Assembly: GCA_026386795.1 (NCBI GenBank)
Contig: JAPLMU010000062.1
Span: 1-64,000 of the forward strand
Direction: 5' to 3'
Source: Planctomycetota bacterium
GTDB taxonomy: Bacteria > Planctomycetota > Phycisphaerae > Phycisphaerales > SM1A02
DNA length: 64,000 nt
Position 1 is the first letter of the stretch. Every line of letters begins with the position of its first letter. Both the position numbers and the translations under genes were made by a program. Positions 19,843 through 29,158 of the stretch are shown piece after piece. The notes beneath the pieces were generated by a model. That model saw only the letters and a list, made by a program, of their open reading frames with translations, ran no database searches and was not told the DNA's origin.

Positions 19843-22677
19843 TTGCAGACCCGACACACCACCTCCGTTGCCCTGCTCATTGCGATGCTCGCATCACCCG
19901 TGGGGCACGCCGCAACGGTTGCGTTCCAAGATCCACCGCAAGATCCCGGAAGCACCGGTGGCGACGGGATGAACCAGCCAATGGATCTGCCGCCGGACGA
20001 TGCGCCCGCCGCGGAACCAACTGCGCCGCCAGTGCCAACCGTGCCGCCGGTGGCGACTGCGCCAGCGGTTCCCACCCCGCCGGACCGCGGTCCTGGATCA
20101 GGACGTAAGGCAGTGGTCACTGATGAACTTGTTGGACTCCAGTTCCGCGATCAGGAAATCAAGACGCTCATTGACACCATCTCACTGTGGACTGGCAAGG
20201 TGGTGATACCGAAGCAGACCGCGCTCACGCCGATCAAGATCACCATCGTGAGCGATCGCAAGATGCACAAGAGCGAGGCGCTCAATTTGATCTTCCAGGC
20301 ATTCCGCCTGAATGGACTTGGCGTCGTCGAAACCGAGGACATGATTCTCATCGACAGCCTGACTGAACTCAATCAGCTGCAGCCCGCAAAGGTGCTTGGG
20401 CCCGATGTTGACATTTCGCCGCTTCCTGAAAACGGAAACATCGTCATCAAGGTGTTCCGAATCAAGAACACCAAGGCTTCGCAAGTGTTTGAGCGATTGC
20501 AGGATTCGCTGCCAAGTTATGCAACGCTGCAAGTCGACAACAACTCGAACCAGATCATCTTGGAAGGCGATATCGCGCTTGCAAAGCGCGTGCAGCACAT
20601 GATCGACTTGCTTGATGTGGCCGCGTACGTTGATGTGCGCACCAAGACCATTCGACTGCTTTACCAAGATGCGCAGACGATTCAGGGCATCATTACTGAA
20701 CTATTTTCCTCGCGTGGACCCTCGGGCGGCGCATCCACTCCGCGCGCTGGTGGCGGTCAGCCGCAGCAGCCTGGTCAGAATCGCGGCGGACGCGCGCCGA
20801 ATGGTGCTCAGGGTGGCGCGAGCGAACTCGTCGGAACCAGCGAGCAGTTGGTGGTGACCGTGCTTCCGGCGACCAACAGCATGACGATCCGCGCTGAGCC
20901 GAGCATCATGAAAGAGATCGAGTCCCTCATCGCAGTGCTCGACGCTCCGTCATCAGAAACAACTGGTGGCATCTTTCGACTCTATGACTTGAAGTACACC
21001 GACCCACTCAAAGTGCAGACTGTGTTGCAGTCGCTGCTTGAAGGGGGAGGAGGAAGCAGCGCGCGTCGCACTGGTGGTGGCGGTGGAAATACTGGCGCAT
21101 CACGAGTGCAAGGACTTGGCGGCGGTGGTGGTGGCGGATCATCGGGCGCAGATGTGGCCATCGCCAACATCTTCCGCATCGAGGCATACCCAGACTCCAA
21201 TCGCCTGATCGTTGTCAGTAAGACTCCTGACAACTTCAAATGGCTCGACGAGTTGATTGCCGAAATCGACCGCCCGCTGCAAGCGGGCATGCCAAAGAAC
21301 ATTCCTCTCAAACACGCCAGCGCAGTGGAATTGGCTGAAATTCTCAACGCCCTGCTGGCGCAGTCCGGTTCGACAGCCTCCATTCGCGCCCCTCAAGAAG
21401 GTCTCTCTGGTATTGACTTTAATGTTGCGAGCGGTGGCGCCAATGGGTCGTCAAATACCAACGGATTCACCAGCGGCAACACCAATCTTCCAGGTGGTGC
21501 CGGCGGCTCAAGCGGCGGCATTCAGTTCCCGTGGCAATCGGGTCGTGGTGCTGGAGATACGGCCACCGAAGTGAGTGCACTCGTCGGAAAGAGTCGCGTT
21601 GTACCGAATGCAGGAATGAACTCGCTCCTGATTCTGGCGCCACCAGAGATCCAAGAGAGTTTGGCAACCATCGTTCATGACCTCGATCAGCCTGGGCGCC
21701 AAGTGATGATCTCGGTTGTTCTTGCAGAAGTCCAGCTTGGAGATGACTTCCAGCTCGGTATCAAGTGGGGACAGGGCGTGGGCCCCGTCAACCCGAATAA
21801 TGCGGTGGTGATTGGGACAACATTCGACGGCGAGAAGAGTGACATCTTCCCGCCCGACCTCAACAAGTCCATCTTTGCGTTTGGCATTGATGCCAACGTG
21901 ATCCTGCAGGCGTTGTCTGAAGAGACGTCAGTACGCATTCTGCAACAGCCGCGCGTCTTCACCAGCGACAACAAGGAAGCGAAATTCTTCCAGGGTCAGG
22001 ACGTTCCGTTCCAGAGTTCAAGTTTGAGTGATCTGAACACTGGCGGTGGTGTGAATGCCACATTCGATCAGATTCCTGTGGGAATCGGCTTGAACGTGCG
22101 ACCGCGCATCACCAAGGATCGCAACGTCAATATGGAGATCGAAGTACTGCTCTCCAACATCAATGTGACGAGCCCGGAAGGCGTTGGCGGCAACCCGATC
22201 GTCGATCGCCGCCAGACGAACACCACCGTGACCGTGAAGAATAATCAGACGATTGTGCTGTCCGGTATCCGCAAGGAGACGGAGAACAAGATCAAGAGCA
22301 AGATGCCGTTGCTTGGAGACATTCCGGTGCTTGACTGGGTGTTTGCCAATACGAGCGAGACCAAGGCGGTGACCGAACTCTTGGTGTTTGTTACGCCAAC
22401 CGTGGTTGACAATCCGGATGAGAACGACAGCAACTACAACGCTGGCGAACGCATCCGACTGCGCGAACTAGCCAAGCCGATCGCCGACATGTCGAAAGAG
22501 CTCATCAAGAAGCGTGACATCCTGAGCACTGATGGCACGGTGACTGCTGGACCGGGCAACCCGCTTCAACCGATCGACATTCCTGATGACACGAAGCAGT
22601 TACCTGCACCAACGCCAACCGGAGCGACAACGCCTACGCCTGCCGGCAAACCAAGCACCGCACCGGTACCGCGCTGA
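19843..22677 (+). CDS. gspD: Type II secretion system secretin GspD (TTG start)
   Basis: LQFRDQEIKTLIDTISLWTGKVVIPK; secretin core QVMISVVLAEVQLGDDFQLGIKWG...VRILQQPRVFTSDNKEAKFFQGQDVPF...NQTIVLSGIRKETENKIKSKMPLLGDIPVLDWVFANTSETKAVTELLVFVTPTVV; GGAGA SD before TTG. Confidence 0.95.
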   Translation: MQTRHTTSVALLIAMLASPVGHAATVAFQDPPQDPGSTGGDGMNQPMDLPPDDAPAAEPTAPPVPTVPPVATAPAVPTPPDRGPGSGRKAVVTDELVGLQFRDQEIKTLIDTISLWTGKVVIPKQTALTPIKITIVSDRKMHKSEALNLIFQAFRLNGLGVVETEDMILIDSLTELNQLQPAKVLGPDVDISPLPENGNIVIKVFRIKNTKASQVFERLQDSLPSYATLQVDNNSNQIILEGDIALAKRVQHMIDLLDVAAYVDVRTKTIRLLYQDAQTIQGIITELFSSRGPSGGASTPRAGGGQPQQPGQNRGGRAPNGAQGGASELVGTSEQLVVTVLPATNSMTIRAEPSIMKEIESLIAVLDAPSSETTGGIFRLYDLKYTDPLKVQTVLQSLLEGGGGSSARRTGGGGGNTGASRVQGLGGGGGGGSSGADVAIANIFRIEAYPDSNRLIVVSKTPDNFKWLDELIAEIDRPLQAGMPKNIPLKHASAVELAEILNALLAQSGSTASIRAPQEGLSGIDFNVASGGANGSSNTNGFTSGNTNLPGGAGGSSGGIQFPWQSGRGAGDTATEVSALVGKSRVVPNAGMNSLLILAPPEIQESLATIVHDLDQPGRQVMISVVLAEVQLGDDFQLGIKWGQGVGPVNPNNAVVIGTTFDGEKSDIFPPDLNKSIFAFGIDANVILQALSEETSVRILQQPRVFTSDNKEAKFFQGQDVPFQSSSLSDLNTGGGVNATFDQIPVGIGLNVRPRITKDRNVNMEIEVLLSNINVTSPEGVGGNPIVDRRQTNTTVTVKNNQTIVLSGIRKETENKIKSKMPLLGDIPVLDWVFANTSETKAVTELLVFVTPTVVDNPDENDSNYNAGERIRLRELAKPIADMSKELIKKRDILSTDGTVTAGPGNPLQPIDIPDDTKQLPAPTPTGATTPTPAGKPSTAPVPR

Positions 22678-22681
22678 CCGT

Positions 22682-23947
22682 ATGTTGACCACGATGTACG
22701 GAACAGTCTGCAAAGTAACAACTGCAAGGGCGGCCCGAAAGGCCGCCCTTGTGTTTGCATTTATGGGCTGTTTAAACAGCACTGGCTGTACGACGCAGCG
22801 TATTTCGAGCAGAGACAGCATCACTTTGACTTCGCAGCCAACGCCCGGCACAGAGCGGACGGTGATCACGGATGATCGCAATCGGTTCAAGTCCCATGCG
22901 CTGATTGATGTGGAGCCACTCGCGCGAATTCCTTATGACGGTCATACCCTGCCGTTGATCTCGCCGGATGGCCGTAAGGCTGCGATTCAATCGCGCAGCA
23001 CGGCATCGTGGGCGGTACGCGTGGGCGATCCGCTGCCACCGGATGGATTTGATTGCACCATTGATGTGATTTCCCTGGCGAAGGACGCCGCTGGGACGCC
23101 AATCTCAACACTCAAGGGACAGTGGATCCTTGGGCGAGGTGCCGACGATGAGGGCTACTTGGTGGAGGGCCCGCGCGCGGATGGTGGTCGCGACATCGGA
23201 CTTGCAACATGGTCTGGAACGGTACGAATTATTGCGAAGGACGAGTGGTGTAACGCCTTTGCCACCGTCGCCCCCAACGGCACCATGGCGTGGTGCCGGC
23301 GCAACGTCGAAGGTGGTGATTGGCAAATGGTCTGCGAGCGCAACGGCGTGCGTCGGGTGCTGAACACGTCGAGCGGATCAAGTTGGTTGATGCCGGTCTT
23401 TGGGGGCGATGGCACTGGCATGTTCGCGTGGCGGCTGCAGGGTCAGTCGTTGGTACTCGCATGGCTTCCGTTTGCTGATGATGGACTCCCCGCAGAAGAT
23501 GCGACCGCTGCGCCGGAAATGCTGACCGTGGTATCGCTGCACGCCAACCTGAGTTGGGCGGTGCGTTCGTTAGAGCCGGTATCCGGGCTCGCTGCATCAC
23601 CACCGGGACGGGAACGCATTGCATTCTTCAACCCTGACGCAGGGCGAATGGCACTCTGGGGACCAGGTGGACGAATCGAGTGGCTGACTGAGGGATCCTT
23701 TGCAGCCACGGTTGTGGATCCTGGCAATGCGCTGGTGACGCTGAAAGACTCGCTGATCCGCGAGCGGCTCGCTACTGAACCTCGCAAATCGGAACTCATG
23801 ACTGACGGTGCGTGGATCACACGCCCAACGATCCTTTCTGCAAGTGAGCTGATCGGATTTCGAAACGATCAAACCGCGATGGCGTTTGCACGCATGGTTG
23901 TGAACCCCGAGGCGGCTACGAGCACCGGGTCACCGCAGCAACGCTGA
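22682..23947 (+). CDS. Putative lipoprotein of unknown function downstream of gspD
   Basis: N-terminus MLTTMYGTVCKVTTARAARKAALVFAFMGCLNSTGC resembles a lipoprotein signal; no domain recognised. Confidence 0.55.
   Translation: MLTTMYGTVCKVTTARAARKAALVFAFMGCLNSTGCTTQRISSRDSITLTSQPTPGTERTVITDDRNRFKSHALIDVEPLARIPYDGHTLPLISPDGRKAAIQSRSTASWAVRVGDPLPPDGFDCTIDVISLAKDAAGTPISTLKGQWILGRGADDEGYLVEGPRADGGRDIGLATWSGTVRIIAKDEWCNAFATVAPNGTMAWCRRNVEGGDWQMVCERNGVRRVLNTSSGSSWLMPVFGGDGTGMFAWRLQGQSLVLAWLPFADDGLPAEDATAAPEMLTVVSLHANLSWAVRSLEPVSGLAASPPGRERIAFFNPDAGRMALWGPGGRIEWLTEGSFAATVVDPGNALVTLKDSLIRERLATEPRKSELMTDGAWITRPTILSASELIGFRNDQTAMAFARMVVNPEAATSTGSPQQR
22725..22751 (+). other. Perfect 11-bp hairpin (CAAGGGCGGCC-CGAAA-GGCCGCCCTTG) inside the 5' coding region
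   Basis: Exact inverted repeat read directly; 48 nt after the gspD stop and inside the lipoprotein ORF. Confidence 0.8.
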
Positions 23948-23974
23948 GCATTCTGTTCATCACTCAAAATGAAA

Positions 23975-24009
23975 CGCGCGCTGCCGGACCAGTGGTCGGG
24001 CAGCGCGCG
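23975..24009 (-). terminator. Hairpin between convergent genes, probable (bidirectional) terminator
   Basis: CGCGCGCTGCC-GGACCAGTGGTCG-GGCAGCGCGCG; on the minus strand followed by the T-rich tttcatttt. Confidence 0.65.
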
Positions 24010-24035
24010 GGTGGTTTCGTTGGTCTGGGGAGGAC

Positions 24036-24398
24036 TCAGACTTCTTTATCTTCTTCTTCGTCTTCGTCTTCTTCTTCGTCTTCTTCTTCGTCTTCTTCTT
24101 CGTCTTTGTCTTCTTCGTCCTCGTCTTCTTCTTCTTCGTCTTCTTCTTCCTCTTCCTCTTCTTCGTCTTCGTCTTCTTCGTCCTCTTCCTCGTCTTCTTC
24201 TTCTTCGTCCTCGTCTTCGTCCTCGTCCTCGTCTTCGTCGTCGTCGTCGTCATCATCGTCGTCGTCGTCGTCGTCGTCCTCCTCCTCGTCGTCGTCGGAA
24301 GCGAGGATGGTGGCGGGCGACAATGCGCCGTAGAAGGACGCGAGCGTGTCCTCGAGGAAAGGGTCGGCCATGGTGGACGTGGAGCTGATGAATGTCAT
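24036..24398 (-). CDS. Small protein with ~85-residue poly-Asp/Glu C-terminal tail (alternative starts 24437 or 24371)
   Basis: MTFISSTSTMADPFLEDTLASFYGALSPATILASDDDEEEDDDDDDDD...EDEDEEEDKEV; mixed synonymous GAC/GAT/GAA/GAG codons within the tract. Confidence 0.6.
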   Translation of the reverse strand: MTFISSTSTMADPFLEDTLASFYGALSPATILASDDDEEEDDDDDDDDDDDDDDEDEDEDEDEDEEEEDEEEDEEDEDEEEEEEEEDEEEEDEDEEDKDEEEDEEEDEEEDEDEEEDKEV

Positions 24399-24508
24399 GG
24401 ATATCTCGTCAGGAATTCGTGCGGGCACGGGGCACAACGGGCGGAAGTGTAGCGATCTGCAAATACCCCGGGAAACGGAGGGCGGGGGAATTCACTGACC
24501 GCTTCGCT

Positions 24509-27500
24509 TCATCGGCCAGAGGGGGGTTCTGCGTCCGAATATTCGATGACTTGGATCACCGACCCATTGGATACGGCGATGGCGCCCGTTTGGGCGGTCA
24601 ATTCATTGAGGCGCTGCCCAAGCGATCGCAACATGAGAGGGGGGGCGGATTCAAGACCCCCGTGCCGGGCGTCGAGTTCCCGGAGAAGTATTCCGAAACG
24701 CAGGGGGACCGGGTCCCCCGCAACACCCGTATCGAGCAGAAACAGACTATCTGCGCTTGCGACGGGATGACTATAAGCGCGTTCCGTGCCGGGCGCGTCA
24801 CGTCCAATCCAGGCTCCATCCGGCGAGAAGAAATCCGTCCGACCGTCGGCCATGAAGGCGACCCATGTCTTCCCATCGACGACCTCGCGAATCGGAGCCC
24901 CCGGTGTCGGACTTGGTGCAACAAATGCACCCGCCACCTGTCGCCCGGTCCAGGGATCGATCGCCAACACATCCTCTGAACGCGGGAGCACCACGACTTG
25001 ACGACCAACGTCCCAAGACCGCTTGGAACCGCGTGCATCCGGCGAATCAATAAGCCAGTACGGCGAGCGATCATCACCACCAGCAAGGCGCCGCGCTTCG
25101 ATGCCTACATCTGTGCCGACTACAAGAATCCCGCCGTCTACGATCCGCATCCACCCGATTTCGGTGGCGGCATCGGCAATCCACGAGAGGATCGGCGTGC
25201 CGTCCGCGGCGTCGAATGCGGTGATGCGTAACGCCTGGCCAGATCCATCATCGGACTCCGTACCAAGCGCCACTGCAAGGGGATCCTGCGCCCATGACAA
25301 CAAGGTGCTGCCATCGGCGGGATGACGCCACGCCTCCGCGCCGCCAGCAACGCTCAACGCAGTCATGCTGCCATCGCGGCCAAGCACCGCAACGACAGGC
25401 GCTGTGAGGAGCGGCACAAGCGAAGGCCCGCGGCGGGTTTCCGATGCATCGAGCCCATTACCCTCGGTTGCCATGTCGGCGGGATCAATGACGCCGCGCG
25501 AAGTCCAACGAACTACGCCTTCTGAAGAAATGCAGCAAATAGCCCCCGTGCCGCCCGGTGCATCGTCGCATGTGAGAATGTCTGGCACCGTGGCCACCAC
25601 TGAGCAGTCGCGCATGCCGATCGGGGCACGCCACGCTGCGGCATACGAAGGGGCTGTGCGCAGCACGAGGTCTGAACCCTGCAGCGCAAGGATTCCGCGC
25701 GGAAAGCGCCCAGCATCAGGAACGATGCGCGGGAGCCGACCCGGGAATTCCACAACGCGCGATGCCGTACCCGCGATGCGCGGCAAGGTGGGCGCCACGC
25801 GAGCTGCGAGTGCAGGTCCCCAACGCGGGTCAAGTGTGCGAAGGAAGGCATCACCGCGCTCAGTTGCGCCGCTGTGCGCTGCGCACTCTCGCACGAGCCG
25901 CGCTGCTGCCATACGTGCGTGACCAGAATCCGCGGCACTGATGATCGCAGCAAGTGCATCTGCGCCCGCACGCGTTCCGGCCCCAATGCGCGCTGCGGAT
26001 CGAAGCGCAGTCGCGCGATCATCGCTACGGACAGCAGCGAGCGCTTCGGAGACTGCGGAACTGACGGCGTCGAGCACACGCGCGTCTTTCGCACGGGCAA
26101 TGGCAATGATGCGCAGCGCCTCGGCATCGGCACATGCCTGCCCTGATCGATTCACCACCATATCCCCTGCCTTCGTAGCCATTCCTACCTTCGCTGCAAT
26201 CGTTGCGGCCGAGACTGCATCACCGCGCCGGAGCGCGCGATCTGCTCGCGCAAATCCACCACGGAGTTCGCCATTTGCCAAGCTCGCCGACTCATCGACC
26301 GCGGCATCAAGCGTGTCACGATCAGCACCCGACGCCAATTCCATGGCGTCGATATTCAAGAGAAGTTCTAACAATTCCGCCCGTACTGCCTCATTACCGG
26401 GAAGTGCACGCACGCGACGCACTGATTCCTTGGCGCCCTCGGCCGCAAGTGGTCCAGAGCGAATCTGCCGTGCAAAGTGGACAAGAGCGATGGCCGCATC
26501 GGGTGCAGCACTTGCCGACATGCGTGCACGCACAATGCGCTCCGCGTCGGCAGTTGGCATCCATCCAGAGAGCGACGTTGGAGATGCGGAAAGCAGCTGA
26601 TTTCCGGCAAGAATTGAGTTTGAATTTCCAGCGCCGGCAAGGCGCATGCGCTCTGCTCCGGTACGCGCGTCGCGGATGGAAACACTTGTTGCGTCGGGAA
26701 TCAGGACCACCGGAGTTGCAGGGTCACTGGTCTGTGCAAACTGCACGCGACCGTGCAGGCGCTCAGTAAACGGCGCATTGGCTGTCGGCATAGACCACAG
26801 CGTTATGCTCGGTGCTGCTGCTGCAAAGCAAGCAACATGATCGCCGACCGCAAGCACGAGTCCGGAACGATCGTCCCCAACGAGATACGAAGGCGCGCCG
26901 ATAGAACCGTCGACGCCAGTTGGAATCGAACCGCGTGGCGAACCATCGCGTGTATCGAACGCATCGATCCGTGAACGGTCCGGACTGATGGCATAGATGC
27001 GGTCGCCAACGACGGCTGGGGTCGATGCATCCGAGGGATCGAGGCGCGCTGCTGCGTCGCGCACTGGTACTGGGAATCGTCGCAGCCACCGCACGAGGCC
27101 GTCCCATGGATCAATGGCGGCGATAGCGCCGGTTGATGTGGCTACATAAATCACACCGGCCGCGAGCACTGGCGCATCGGCGGCGTGCGATGTAGCACCA
27201 AGCCGAACGCTGCCACTCGAGGCGATGACGCGCACCCATGCTGCGGGGCGTGGCGCACCTGGGTCGATTGCTAAGAGCCAACTGACGGTTTCCATGCGCA
27301 CGGACGTGCGGCGTGCGGCAATGATCACACGACCATCAACAATCATCGGTGCGCCCTGCGGCTGCATACCGTCAAGATCAGCGCGTGTGTCCAATCGATC
27401 AAGCCGGGCTTCCCAGCGCAACATTCCCGTGGATGCATCAAGGCATGCGATGCACCCAGTGCCACTTCCAATGCGGTTTGCACCCAACTGCATCGGTGCT

Positions 27501-28540
27501 AGGGCAATCACTTCGTCATTTGTGGCAGCGAGCATCCGCATCGATCCACCGCCGGAATCAGCGCCTAAATCTGCGCCGGACCAGAGCGGTCGTCCACTGA
27601 GGCGATCAAATGCGCGAACCACACCATTGTCGTCCACAAAGACGCGCTCACCAACGCACGTGGGCGCGGTACGTGGCTGCAAGCGCTCTGGCTGCGCGCC
27701 GGGCAAACGCGCGACACCGACCTGCGCAAGCGTGGTTCCCGTGACATCAAGCGGCGCGCTCCATGTTTCGCTCCATGCTGACTGGGCTGCGGATGTATCA
27801 AACATGCCCGGTCCCAACGGACCAATGTTCAGTTCCGCCGGGGTCGTCGGCGCGGCCGCGGCCGTGGCGCGGGCGCCGGCAATCTCGGTTGCGTCAAGTG
27901 CAGTCGACCGATCTGCAGCCAATGCGTCAATACGTGCAAGTGCGAGGCGAGCACGCTCTGGTTGTCCAAGGCGCGCGGCAACCGTTGCAGTCATCGAAGC
28001 GTGATAAAGCGCGCGACGGCCGGCGAGCAAATCATGGTCGGCGATGCGATCAAGGTATGCGGATGCAGCCGCCACGCGCCCGTGTGTCAGGCATGTCTCG
28101 GCCAAACGCAGTGATGCCTCTAAACCTGCCTCGGTGTCGATACGCCGCGCAGCGAGTTCCAACAATTCGCCGCGCTCGAGTTGCGCGTCTGCGTCCGCAG
28201 AAAGTTCACGTCGAAATGCGCTTCGCAGTGAAGCGTCCGCCACCAGCATGGCGTGCACACGGCGCGCAACAGGAGTGAAGAGATCTGTATCAGCGCCAGC
28301 GCGCACCAATCGATCCGGTCCGGCATCAAGGACTTGCACTAACAGCCGGACCGCCTCGCGTGGATTCGCTTTCGCCTGGTCAGTGGCCTGTTCAATCAAC
28401 AGCTGTGCAGACGGCGAGTCATCAACGGCCGGAAGCGCCAATTCTTGGGCTGCCACTACACCCGTGAGCCACGCCGAAAGCGCCGCCGCAATGCAGGCAG
28501 CGATCACGGGGTGGCGGCCAATGGGCGATGGGTGCTGCAT
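24509..28540 (-). CDS. Large secreted PQQ-like beta-propeller repeat protein (~1343 aa)
   Basis: Signal peptide IAACIAAALSAWLTGVVAAQ; propeller strands VFVDDNGVVRAFDRLSGRPLWSG, IACLDASTGMLRWEARL, IYVATSTGAIAAIDPWDGLVRWLRRF, IYAISPDRSRIDAFDTRDGS, VLAIDPWTGRQV. Confidence 0.75.
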   Translation of the reverse strand: MQHPSPIGRHPVIAACIAAALSAWLTGVVAAQELALPAVDDSPSAQLLIEQATDQAKANPREAVRLLVQVLDAGPDRLVRAGADTDLFTPVARRVHAMLVADASLRSAFRRELSADADAQLERGELLELAARRIDTEAGLEASLRLAETCLTHGRVAAASAYLDRIADHDLLAGRRALYHASMTATVAARLGQPERARLALARIDALAADRSTALDATEIAGARATAAAAPTTPAELNIGPLGPGMFDTSAAQSAWSETWSAPLDVTGTTLAQVGVARLPGAQPERLQPRTAPTCVGERVFVDDNGVVRAFDRLSGRPLWSGADLGADSGGGSMRMLAATNDEVIALAPMQLGANRIGSGTGCIACLDASTGMLRWEARLDRLDTRADLDGMQPQGAPMIVDGRVIIAARRTSVRMETVSWLLAIDPGAPRPAAWVRVIASSGSVRLGATSHAADAPVLAAGVIYVATSTGAIAAIDPWDGLVRWLRRFPVPVRDAAARLDPSDASTPAVVGDRIYAISPDRSRIDAFDTRDGSPRGSIPTGVDGSIGAPSYLVGDDRSGLVLAVGDHVACFAAAAPSITLWSMPTANAPFTERLHGRVQFAQTSDPATPVVLIPDATSVSIRDARTGAERMRLAGAGNSNSILAGNQLLSASPTSLSGWMPTADAERIVRARMSASAAPDAAIALVHFARQIRSGPLAAEGAKESVRRVRALPGNEAVRAELLELLLNIDAMELASGADRDTLDAAVDESASLANGELRGGFARADRALRRGDAVSAATIAAKVGMATKAGDMVVNRSGQACADAEALRIIAIARAKDARVLDAVSSAVSEALAAVRSDDRATALRSAARIGAGTRAGADALAAIISAADSGHARMAAARLVRECAAHSGATERGDAFLRTLDPRWGPALAARVAPTLPRIAGTASRVVEFPGRLPRIVPDAGRFPRGILALQGSDLVLRTAPSYAAAWRAPIGMRDCSVVATVPDILTCDDAPGGTGAICCISSEGVVRWTSRGVIDPADMATEGNGLDASETRRGPSLVPLLTAPVVAVLGRDGSMTALSVAGGAEAWRHPADGSTLLSWAQDPLAVALGTESDDGSGQALRITAFDAADGTPILSWIADAATEIGWMRIVDGGILVVGTDVGIEARRLAGGDDRSPYWLIDSPDARGSKRSWDVGRQVVVLPRSEDVLAIDPWTGRQVAGAFVAPSPTPGAPIREVVDGKTWVAFMADGRTDFFSPDGAWIGRDAPGTERAYSHPVASADSLFLLDTGVAGDPVPLRFGILLRELDARHGGLESAPPLMLRSLGQRLNELTAQTGAIAVSNGSVIQVIEYSDAEPPSGR

Positions 28541-28617
28541 GGGTGGGCGAATCTTTACGGAACAGGCATTCACGCGGAAGGTGATACATTCTCGCACCGA
28601 TGCTGGACGCGCGCCCA

Positions 28618-29154
28618 ATGCCATTTCCTCAGATTGCCGCCGGCGCCCTGCTCTTGGCAGTCGCTGGGTGCGCGTCGAGCCCCCAGATTCAGGCCGTGAA
28701 GGCCCAAGAATCGCTCGTCACCACTGAGGGGTCCGAAATTGCTGTGACTGTGGAATTGCGTAATGCCAACGATGCCCCAGTGGAACTGACCACGTGGGAT
28801 TACTCGGTGATCATCAACGACCGGGTTGCCTATACGGGGAAGTGGGTTGCGTCACTGACACTTCCGCCCAATGACCGCATGTTGGCGGAGCTGCCGGCTT
28901 TCGTGCCGGCATCATTTGGAGATCTGACTGGAGCGGACTGGCGAATCGGCGGGCAGCTCACTTACCGCGCCACGGGCAAGCTTGATCGGCTGCTGTATCA
29001 ACTTGGTGTGAACCATCTGAGTACTGGATTTGGAACTGGCGGCACGGGGATCGCAAAGGCCGCTCCGGTAGCGGCGCCGAAGGCGAAGGCTGCGGCAACA
29101 CCTGCGCCGACGCCAGCACCTTCGACCGCGCCTGCGCCTGAGACGTCAAAGTAA
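28618..29154 (+). CDS. Putative lipoprotein (LEA14/WHy-like fold possible)
   Basis: MPFPQIAAGALLLAVAGCASS lipobox; VTVELRNANDAPVELTTWDYSVIINDRVAYTGKW; Ala/Pro-rich tail. Confidence 0.65.
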   Translation: MPFPQIAAGALLLAVAGCASSPQIQAVKAQESLVTTEGSEIAVTVELRNANDAPVELTTWDYSVIINDRVAYTGKWVASLTLPPNDRMLAELPAFVPASFGDLTGADWRIGGQLTYRATGKLDRLLYQLGVNHLSTGFGTGGTGIAKAAPVAAPKAKAAATPAPTPAPSTAPAPETSK

Positions 29155-29158
29155 AGAC

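Noticed and set aside
23969-24388. Plus-strand and alternate-frame ORFs translating to poly-Ser, poly-Leu/Arg or poly-Lys/Thr
   Set aside because: Artifacts of the trinucleotide-like tract; only the minus-strand Asp/Glu frame has a sensible N-terminus and synonymous codon mixing.
25941-28727. Plus-strand ORFs opposite the beta-propeller gene
   Set aside because: Ala/Arg/Ser-rich antisense frames without motifs; the 1343-aa minus-strand ORF is well supported.
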